A DNA stretch of 5,490 nucleotides, taken from NCBI GenBank assembly GCA_964461535.1, contig CAYWUY010000129.1, positions 1 through 5,490 of the forward strand. The letters are read 5' to 3'. The notes below the pieces were generated by a model that searched no databases, was not told the DNA's origin, and saw only the letters and a list, made by a program, of their open reading frames with translations. Shown here in pieces: positions 1 to 5,190 of the stretch. This DNA comes from Flavipsychrobacter sp964461535 (GTDB lineage Bacteria > Bacteroidota > Bacteroidia > Chitinophagales > Chitinophagaceae). A program made the position numbers and the translations under genes. Within the stretch, counting starts at the first letter, position 1, and every line of letters starts with the position of its first letter.

Positions 1-2
1 CC

Positions 3-656
3 CTATTATTAAAATATAAAGCTGATAAAACAGATAAATTTTACCAGTTATTATCAACTTGGAATTACAAACTAGACCCAGAAAGCAAGGCAGCATCACT
101 ATTTCAAATATGGTGGCACTTTATGTATCAATATACATGGTCTACCCTTAATGAGGTACCTGAGCTATTGTATCCGTCTCAAGAAAGAACTATGCAACTG
201 CTGCTAGAGGCAGATCAATTATCAGGTAAAGTTCCACATTCTTATGACCTGAAAACAATTATTAATACTAGTTTATCTAGAGCTAAGGACAGCTTATTAA
301 AAGCTGAAAGTATGGGCATGAGTTGGTATAAGGTTAAAAATACTTCAATACGACATTTAACTAAATTACCAGCATTTAGTTATAGTAATTTAAAAATCGG
401 AGGTTGGGGCAATACAATTAACGCCACTAAAAGCACACATGGTCCTTCATGGAAAATGGTAGTAGAAATGACCAATAAAATCAATGCACACGGAATATAT
501 CCGGGAGGTCAGTCAGGCAATCCTGGTAGTAAATATTACGGGCAGTTTATAAACGATTGGGCAAATGGGAAATACTATCAACTAAAATTCCTTCCAAATA
601 CTTCTGCGCAAGACGATACTTCTATAAGATTCACTATTAAAATGAAACACAGGTGA
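3..656 (+). CDS. Penicillin acylase (penicillin amidase) family protein, C-terminal part; 5' end outside window
   Basis: The reading frame is open from base 3 and ends at TGA 654-656, giving 217 residues. The first Met (position 123) is internal, because family-like sequence such as LLSTWNYKLDPESKAAS and FQIWWHF precedes it, so this is a truncated gene and not a 177-residue protein. Family signatures of the beta-chain C-terminus are visible: LPAFSYSNLKIGGWGNT, then GPSWKMVVEM (about residues 147-156 of the fragment), then YPGGQSGNPGSKYYG and the W-x-x-GKYYQLKF ending (about 166-196). These match the usual GPSWRMVVDL and PGGQSGNPxSPHY blocks. Members are periplasmic Ntn-hydrolases made as one precursor that self-cleaves; the N-terminal Ser of the beta chain is the nucleophile. 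They hydrolyse amides such as beta-lactam side chains or acyl-homoserine lactones. The catalytic Ser and alpha chain are off-window, so activity and substrate cannot be judged. The gene overlaps the next one by one base. Confidence 0.93.
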   Translation, partial: LLLKYKADKTDKFYQLLSTWNYKLDPESKAASLFQIWWHFMYQYTWSTLNEVPELLYPSQERTMQLLLEADQLSGKVPHSYDLKTIINTSLSRAKDSLLKAESMGMSWYKVKNTSIRHLTKLPAFSYSNLKIGGWGNTINATKSTHGPSWKMVVEMTNKINAHGIYPGGQSGNPGSKYYGQFINDWANGKYYQLKFLPNTSAQDDTSIRFTIKMKHR

Positions 657-1006
657 TGATTAAAATCCTTATTACTACCCTTGCAATACTGATAGTAACA
701 TGCGTAGCCGAACAATGGTTACCCTGGTGGATTATAGCTGTTATTCCGTTCATCACTTCATGGCTATCGAGGCTAAAAGGGAAACAAGCATTTTTAAGCG
801 GACTTATTGGAATAGGCTTAGCCTGGTTTATAGGTTTTATAATTAAAGATATTCCTAACCAACACATACTGAGCAGTAAGATGGCTGCATTGTTTAATCT
901 ACCATCGTATCATTACTTTATTGCCACTAGCACTGTTATTGGCGCTCTTGTAGGTGGACTTGCGGCTTGGGCTGGTTCATTATTAAGTACTAGATATTAC
1001 AAGTAA
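656..1006 (+). CDS. Small four-helix integral membrane protein of unknown function
   Basis: This is a 116-residue hydrophobic protein that I do not recognise. Four membrane segments can be seen: about residues 3-19 (ILITTLAILIVTCV), 22-40 (LPWWIIAVIPFITSWL), 45-63 (AFLSGLIGIGLAWFIGFII) and 85-109 (YFIATSTVIGALVGGLAAWAG). A basic loop (SRLKGKQ) joins helices 2 and 3, and a longer polar loop (IKDIPNQHILSSK) follows helix 3. The last helix has small-residue GxxxG-like packing (GALVGGLAAWAG). I chose ATG 656, which shares its A with the upstream TGA (TGATG). A GTG at 653 in the same frame would add one residue. The stop/start overlap implies translational coupling to the penicillin-acylase-family gene, so the two are probably co-expressed. 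No catalytic motif is visible. Its length and helix layout resemble small accessory membrane proteins, but no function should be assigned. Confidence 0.77.
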   Translation: MIKILITTLAILIVTCVAEQWLPWWIIAVIPFITSWLSRLKGKQAFLSGLIGIGLAWFIGFIIKDIPNQHILSSKMAALFNLPSYHYFIATSTVIGALVGGLAAWAGSLLSTRYYK

Positions 1007-2533
1007 TTATCTATTGCCTATGTATTGTTCAGCTTTATGAAAAATATCATCAGAACTTCCATCAGTTGATATATATACAAAACTTCTCCAACCAATATTC
1101 TTTATTTCTCCTGCTATCGTAGTATGCAGCACTTTAAAGTCATCATCTATATTACTTTTTTTATAAAATAGTATTACAGCATTACCTATGCCTTTACCAT
1201 TGGTTTGCATTAAATTATTATACTGCCATATTTCATATGGTAATGTACCTCTTTCATTAGGTGCACTTATAATTTCTGAAGGAGCACCATATCTCAAATA
1301 CATGAAACCTCTATCAGTTTCATACCCCGGCTTATTAGCAACGGTAAACAATTTATTTACTTGCTTTACCTTCTCGCCAAACTCTTTCCAAGCTTTCTCC
1401 GGCTTATCTTTATTTAAAGATGAGAAATAATTAAAAATAAAATACTTCATATAAATCTCATCCGGATTTTTTAAGAACCCTTCTATTGTAGGTACATCAT
1501 TAACCGAAACTACAGGCTTTAACATTTTCAGTATTGCTTTAGTTTGGTTCATGTCATATTTTTCAATAAAAGTTTTACTTATATCTACAATAGTTACTTT
1601 TTCTAATGCACTATCAGTAGCCGATGTTTGTTGTTTTTTCTCTACAACATCTGGCTTATCCATAGTTACTTTAACCGGATTAAGTCTTTGAAAAAATACA
1701 CTTGAACTACATAGTGTTCTTTTAGCATTTGTACCAAGAGAAAAATTAAGATTATAATTGCCTGTAGGAAGTTTAGAAATATCAAATGTTCCATATTTCC
1801 ATGCGGCAGAAGTATCACTCTGAATAGTATCTACTACTAGATACTGAGTGTAAGGTGTTCCTGTTTCTTTCCTACTGATGTATATAGACTGTAGTAGTGG
1901 AAAATCTGATTTAGATATTTTACTGAGGTTGTACAATTCATTGTAAAAATTCAAAGTACCTCTGTATTGATCATAAAAATTAGCATACATCGGCAAAAAC
2001 TGTTTCCCATGTTTTCTGAATGGCGATTTTACATCGCTGTCTAAAACAGTATCAACTAATTGAGCATCACCGTAAAAAGGTGCATTCATATTAGGAGAAA
2101 CAGTAAATGTATCTTCCATTACATACTTTGACGTGGTATCGTTCAAATCAGTCAAAACCAAGCTAATATGCATTTTACCTTTAGCAAGCAAATACCTTTT
2201 AAGCTCGATTATATTAAGTTTTTCTATCTGCAAAATGCTATTACAAGGTACAGTCTGATAAATGTAGCTATCTTCTTTCATCACTTTTCCGGTATCGTTT
2301 TTTATCACTACATCTACCTGAATTTGAGCAACTATACCCTTATCAGGTATAGTTATAAAATGGATTGATTTAGGATTGATTTGCCAGTAAGATTCAATGT
2401 AGGGGTTGTAATTACCCTTATATATAGGATCGGGCAAATAATATATAGACCTACCATAAAGAGCATCTAAACTCTTGGAAAATAATGGATTAGAGAATAA
2501 AAATATTAAAAATGTAATAATTAAAGCTCTCAT
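1007..2533 (-). CDS. GWxTD domain-containing exported protein
   Basis: This 508-residue protein starts at ATG 2533-2531 and ends at TAA 1009-1007. The N-terminus MRALIITFLIFLFSNPLFSK is a Sec-type signal peptide with hydrophobic core at about residues 3-13. Residues about 25-285 are beta-rich, with repeated alternating strands and phrases such as SIYISRKETG and YGTFDISKLPTGNY, as expected of an extracytoplasmic Ig-like or similar fold. The C-terminal domain (about 350-475) is the GWxTD domain known from Bacteroidota and related phyla: GYETDRGFMYLRYGAPSEI at 403-421 and PYEIWQYNN at 432-440. The core motif here is GYETD (403-407), with Tyr in place of Trp. The biochemical role of the family is not established, so none is given. 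It is a single gene in its orientation, divergent from the asparaginase operon and convergent with the small membrane protein. No clear Shine-Dalgarno precedes the start, which is common in this phylum. Confidence 0.91.
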   Translation of the reverse strand: MRALIITFLIFLFSNPLFSKSLDALYGRSIYYLPDPIYKGNYNPYIESYWQINPKSIHFITIPDKGIVAQIQVDVVIKNDTGKVMKEDSYIYQTVPCNSILQIEKLNIIELKRYLLAKGKMHISLVLTDLNDTTSKYVMEDTFTVSPNMNAPFYGDAQLVDTVLDSDVKSPFRKHGKQFLPMYANFYDQYRGTLNFYNELYNLSKISKSDFPLLQSIYISRKETGTPYTQYLVVDTIQSDTSAAWKYGTFDISKLPTGNYNLNFSLGTNAKRTLCSSSVFFQRLNPVKVTMDKPDVVEKKQQTSATDSALEKVTIVDISKTFIEKYDMNQTKAILKMLKPVVSVNDVPTIEGFLKNPDEIYMKYFIFNYFSSLNKDKPEKAWKEFGEKVKQVNKLFTVANKPGYETDRGFMYLRYGAPSEIISAPNERGTLPYEIWQYNNLMQTNGKGIGNAVILFYKKSNIDDDFKVLHTTIAGEIKNIGWRSFVYISTDGSSDDIFHKAEQYIGNR

Positions 2534-2695
2534 GCAAAGAATTAAAAAGAATGTAATGATACAATAATTAACTACTGTAAGACGTAAATTGGAGCATTGG
2601 TTTCTGTGAAAACTAACTTAAAATTGGGTAATCCACCTATATTTTGTAGAGTTTATTCCATTTACATCAACAACAACCGAATACAATATAATATC

Positions 2696-2712
2696 TAGTA
2701 CCAAATGTACTA
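2696..2712. promoter_or_regulatory. 17-bp dyad in the divergent intergenic region, possible operator
   Basis: TAGTAC-CAAAT-GTACTA is a perfect inverted repeat with six-base arms and a five-base spacer. It lies between the divergent GWxTD gene and the asparaginase operon and contains the minus-strand -7 box at 2702-2709. This position would suit a dimeric repressor. In AT-rich DNA a dyad of this size can also arise by chance, and no regulator gene is visible in the window. The rest of 2534-2747 holds no gene that I can support. Confidence 0.35.
2702..2709 (-). promoter_or_regulatory. Putative Bacteroidota -7 promoter box for the GWxTD gene
   Basis: On the minus strand these bases read TACATTTG, an exact match to the Bacteroidota primary sigma factor -7 consensus TAnnTTTG. 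Transcription would start a few bases downstream and give a leader of roughly 160 bases before ATG 2533. I do not see a convincing TTG-type -33 element at the expected distance (around 2728-2733), so the call rests on the -7 match alone. Confidence 0.4.
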
Positions 2713-2747
2713 ATATTGTGCTACCTTGTTTATTGAAATGATGTTAA

Positions 2748-3788
2748 ATGTCTGATAGAAGAACATTCATCAGATACTCTTTACTTAGCTCATTAATGCT
2801 AGCTATAGGCAAGAAAGTATCTGCTGAAACTAAACCAAACAACAAAATTATTCCTGTTAAAACTGACTTCCCAATTGTAATTTCTACATGGGACTTTGGT
2901 CAGCAAGCTAATGCTGCGGCGTGGGGAGTACTAAAAGACGGAGGCAAAGCCTTAGATGCAGTAGAATCAGGTGTTAAGGTACCGGAAGCTGATCCTGAAA
3001 ATCAAAGTGTTGGTTTAGGTGGAAGACCTGATAGAGACGGCAAAGTAACCCTAGATGCTTGCATAATGGACGAAAATTGCCGTATAGGCTCTGTAGCTGC
3101 ACTAGAAAACATAGTTCATGCAGTTTCAGTGGCCAGATTAGTAATGGAAAAAACTCCACACGTAATGCTAGTTGGCGATGGTGCTCAAAGCTTTGCACTT
3201 GCAAATGGATTTAAGAAGGAAAACTTACTTACATCTAAAAGTGAGCAAGAGTGGAAAGAGTGGCTACAACAATCTAAATACCAGCCGGTAAATAATATAG
3301 AAAATACTAAAACTAAGAGCACAGTAACCAAATCGTTATATCCGGGAGATGCAAATAACCATGACACTATAGGTATGTTAGCTATGGATAAAGCTGGCAA
3401 TCTTAGTGGAGCCTGCACTACAAGTGGTATGGCATATAAAATGCACGGAAGAGTTGGAGATTCTCCGATAATAGGTGCTGGACTATATGTAGATAATGAA
3501 ATAGGTGCTGCAACAAGTACGGGGTTAGGAGAAGAAATCATTCGTGTAGTTGGTTCACATCTTGTGGTAGAGTTAATGCGCCAGGGTTATCATCCCGAAT
3601 TGGCTTGTAAGAAAGCGCTTGAAAGAATTGTTGCCAAAAACCCTCAAACAGCGCAAAACATACAAGTAGGTTTTCTAGCTATTAATAAAAAGGGTGATTA
3701 CGGTGGTTATTCTTTACAGAAAGGTTTTACATATGCTGTAAAATCTAAAAATGAAGATAAAATTTACAATGCCAAAAACATATTTTAA
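2748..3788 (+). CDS. N4-(beta-N-acetylglucosaminyl)-L-asparaginase (glycosylasparaginase), Tat-exported
   Basis: This 346-residue Ntn-hydrolase cleaves the GlcNAc-Asn amide bond, a late step in N-glycoprotein breakdown. The autoproteolytic site is H205-D206-T207; cleavage between D206 and T207 would free Thr207 as the N-terminal nucleophile of the beta chain. The other active-site residues sit at the spacing known from the Flavobacterium enzyme (T152, T170, R180, D183, T203, G204): T225, R235, D238, T258 and G259. The substrate-pocket Trp is W48 (ISTWDFG). GGRPDRDG at 91-98, DACIMDEN at 103-110 and HVMLVGDGA at 138-146 are further family blocks. The N-terminus has a twin-arginine motif (SDRRTFIR, residues 2-9), a hydrophobic stretch (about 10-21), a basic c-region (KK) and a likely signal-peptidase site after VSA26, so folded export to the periplasm is expected. 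ATG 2748 is chosen because it starts just before the RR motif; two ATGs at 2738 and 2741 are out of frame. It overlaps the next gene by one base. Confidence 0.97.
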   Translation: MSDRRTFIRYSLLSSLMLAIGKKVSAETKPNNKIIPVKTDFPIVISTWDFGQQANAAAWGVLKDGGKALDAVESGVKVPEADPENQSVGLGGRPDRDGKVTLDACIMDENCRIGSVAALENIVHAVSVARLVMEKTPHVMLVGDGAQSFALANGFKKENLLTSKSEQEWKEWLQQSKYQPVNNIENTKTKSTVTKSLYPGDANNHDTIGMLAMDKAGNLSGACTTSGMAYKMHGRVGDSPIIGAGLYVDNEIGAATSTGLGEEIIRVVGSHLVVELMRQGYHPELACKKALERIVAKNPQTAQNIQVGFLAINKKGDYGGYSLQKGFTYAVKSKNEDKIYNAKNIF

Positions 3789-4462
3789 TGCTTGAAGTAT
3801 GTTGCTACAATATTCAATCTTGTTTAGCTGCTCAGAATAATGGCGCCGGAAGAATAGAATTATGCAGTGATGCATCTGCTGGCGGTATTACACCAAGTAT
3901 AGGATTGGTAAAATATGTACTTAGAGAAATTGCAATACCCACTTATGTAATGGTTCGCCCAAGGGGGGCACATTTTGTGTATGATGAGTATGAGCTATCT
4001 ATAATGGAGGCTGACATTATAGCTTTGAAAGAAATTGGATGCAAAGGAATTGTATTGGGCATTCTTACCCCTGACAATAAAATAGATATTGCCACAACAG
4101 CAAGACTTGTTTCTCTAGCCTACCCTATGGGTGTTACCTTTCACAAAGCGTTTGATAGAACAGAAAATGCCATAGAAAGTTTAGAAGCTGTAATTGCAAC
4201 AGGTTGCGAAAGAATACTTACTTCAGGTTTAGCAATAGATGCCATTTCTGGTATATCTACTATTCAAGAGCTTATAAAAGTTGCAGACAACAGAATTACA
4301 ATAATGCCTGGTGGTGGTGTAAGAAGTGAAAATATAGCGACGTTAATGAATAGTACGAACGCAAAAGAATACCACTCATCCTGTATAACAAACCCATCCC
4401 CTTTCTATTTATCAAACCCAGAAGAAATACAAGCTATATCTGAAATATTAGCTAAGAAATAG
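3788..4462 (+). CDS. cutC: CutC family TIM-barrel protein (annotated as copper homeostasis protein)
   Basis: This 224-residue protein is recognisable as CutC by its ordered blocks: RIELC at 22-26, GGITPS at 32-37, MVRPRGAHFVYDEYEL at 55-70, GIVLGIL at 87-93, VTFHKAFD at 116-123, RILTSG at 142-147, IMPGGGVRSENI at 172-183 and EYHSS at 194-198. These are the barrel strands and loops of the family. It has no signal peptide, so it is cytoplasmic. It is slightly shorter than the roughly 250-residue E. coli protein but complete. ATG 3788 shares its A with the asparaginase TAA (TAATG), so translation is very likely coupled. The family name comes from copper sensitivity of E. coli cutC mutants, later traced to loss of the small RNA MicL encoded in the cutC 3' region. 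A copper role is therefore not secure. Seven Cys residues are present, but no CxxC motif or other classic copper site is seen. Confidence 0.95.
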   Translation: MLEVCCYNIQSCLAAQNNGAGRIELCSDASAGGITPSIGLVKYVLREIAIPTYVMVRPRGAHFVYDEYELSIMEADIIALKEIGCKGIVLGILTPDNKIDIATTARLVSLAYPMGVTFHKAFDRTENAIESLEAVIATGCERILTSGLAIDAISGISTIQELIKVADNRITIMPGGGVRSENIATLMNSTNAKEYHSSCITNPSPFYLSNPEEIQAISEILAKK

Positions 4463-4490
4463 GATAAATCCATTTAAAATTTGGTTTGGC

Positions 4491-4509
4491 ATTACTTTTG
4501 TAAAGTAAT
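4491..4509 (+). promoter_or_regulatory. Putative promoter -7 box inside a 19-bp dyad upstream of the lipoprotein gene
   Basis: TACTTTTG at 4493-4500 matches the Bacteroidota -7 consensus TAnnTTTG exactly. It would start transcription near 4505-4508, about 40 bases before ATG 4547. The box lies within a perfect inverted repeat, ATTACTTT-TGT-AAAGTAAT, with eight-base arms and a three-base centre. Two TTTG words (4480-4483 and 4485-4488) lie upstream but are too close to serve as the -33 element. The lipoprotein gene is probably transcribed on its own in addition to any read-through from cutC, since no terminator is visible between them. Confidence 0.5.
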
Positions 4510-4546
4510 AGTAAACACTTTTATCTTAACCATACAAATACATTAC

Positions 4547-5074
4547 ATGAAAAAATTTGCTTTAGCTGCACTAGCTTTTGGAATATTTGCTACATCAAGT
4601 TGTACTAAAACAGGGCCACAAGGACCTCAAGGGCCAAGAGGATATGATGGTAATGCCAATGTAGTTGGTTCTGCCAGCTTTGCACCGGTATTTTTATATG
4701 ATGGAACTAGCCGTACTTTTTATGCCAACTTTACACTAACTGCACTAACTAGTGATGTAGTTAATTATGGAGTTTTTGAAGTATATAAACAATACTCTGA
4801 TGGTACGTGGACAAATCTACCCGATGTTAACGGTGTTACTGCAACGGTATATAATTTCACCATAGGTAGTTTTAGTTTATATATCTATAATACTGATGGC
4901 TCTACACCCGCTGCACCGCCGACTACCAACTATAGAACAGTGGTAATAACACCGGCTTTTAGAAAAGCGCATCCAAATACTAACTGGAAAAACTACATAG
5001 AAGTGCAAAGTTTACTACAAGCAGAGAAATTTATACCAGCAACAGTAACACAAGTACAAGAGATAGGTAAATAA
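4547..5074 (+). CDS. Putative lipoprotein with a short collagen-like (Gly-X-Y) stretch
   Basis: This is a 175-residue protein. ATG 4547 is chosen over an in-frame TTG at 4481 because MKKFALAALAFGIFATSSC is a typical lipoprotein signal: lysines, a hydrophobic core, then a lipobox-like TSSC with Cys19 as the acylated residue. The 22 codons before it have no signal-peptide logic and run through the putative promoter. After Cys19 comes TKT, then GPQGPQGPRGYDG (23-35), about four Gly-X-Y triplets. A domain of about 140 residues follows, rich in Thr, Tyr, Phe and Asn (for example FYANFTLTALTSDVVNYGVFEVYKQY in pattern), which looks beta-stranded. I do not recognise this domain. There is no acidic cluster directly after the Cys like the surface-export signal described for Bacteroidota lipoproteins, so periplasm-facing anchoring is at least as likely as surface display. 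A strong terminator follows the stop by 13 bases. Confidence 0.86.
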   Translation: MKKFALAALAFGIFATSSCTKTGPQGPQGPRGYDGNANVVGSASFAPVFLYDGTSRTFYANFTLTALTSDVVNYGVFEVYKQYSDGTWTNLPDVNGVTATVYNFTIGSFSLYIYNTDGSTPAAPPTTNYRTVVITPAFRKAHPNTNWKNYIEVQSLLQAEKFIPATVTQVQEIGK

Positions 5075-5087
5075 AATAAGCTATATC

Positions 5088-5129
5088 ATAGAAAAAGCCG
5101 GGTGAATTGATTCATCCGGCTTTTTCTAT
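5088..5129 (+). terminator. Intrinsic terminator of the lipoprotein gene
   Basis: A 19-bp stem (5088-5106 with 5111-5129) closes a TTGA loop. The core is GCCGGGTGAA pairing with TTCATCCGGC, and the descending arm contains TTTTT at 5121-5125. One pair (5102 with 5115) is G-U when transcribed on the + strand but C-A on the - strand, so the stem is better in the + direction. It starts 13 bases after the TAA of the lipoprotein gene. Confidence 0.91.
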
Positions 5130-5139
5130 TGGTAGGCAC

Positions 5140-5171
5140 AAAAAAATAGGCTCCTTTACAGAGCCCATTTT
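5140..5171 (-). terminator. Intrinsic terminator of the T9SS cargo gene
   Basis: Read on the minus strand this is an 11-bp stem (AAAATGGGCTC pairing with GAGCCTATTTT), a seven-base loop (TGTAAAG) and a run of seven T (complement of 5140-5146). The pair of 5166 with 5148 is G-U on the minus strand but C-A on the plus strand. It lies 19 bases past the stop codon at 5191-5193. Confidence 0.87.
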
Positions 5172-5190
5172 ATATAAGAAGATATAAAAA

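Noticed and set aside
637..867. Minus-strand open frame of 76 codons opposite the small membrane protein
   Set aside because: It is the complement of hydrophobic codons of the membrane protein, with no initiation signal or recognisable motif.
1188..1430. Plus-strand open frames within the GWxTD gene (1188-1430 and 2168-2368)
   Set aside because: The minus-strand GWxTD frame is continuous with a signal peptide and family motifs. These are composition-driven shadows.
2711..2729. Plus-strand -7 boxes for the asparaginase operon (TAATATTG at 2711-2718, TACCTTGT at 2722-2729)
   Set aside because: Each is an imperfect match to TAnnTTTG, and neither has a TTG element at the right spacing. The promoter is probably in this area but cannot be placed.
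2738..2755. Tiny out-of-frame leader peptide (MMLNV) overlapping the asparaginase start
   Set aside because: It is five codons long, with no ribosome-binding site, attenuator hairpin or amino-acid bias. ATG-rich sequence explains it.
2974..3541. Two open frames on the minus strand (2974-3204 and 3185-3541)
   Set aside because: They lie wholly inside the asparaginase gene, whose frame is confirmed by catalytic motifs. Their translations show no domain.
4463..4490. Terminator after cutC
   Set aside because: The only stem in the gap is the AT-only style dyad at 4491-4509, which lacks a GC core and T-run and coincides with the -7 box.
4481..4546. N-terminal extension of the lipoprotein from an in-frame TTG at 4481
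   Set aside because: The extra 22 residues (MVWHYFCK...) would bury the clear lipoprotein signal that starts at ATG 4547, and they overlap the -7 box and dyad.
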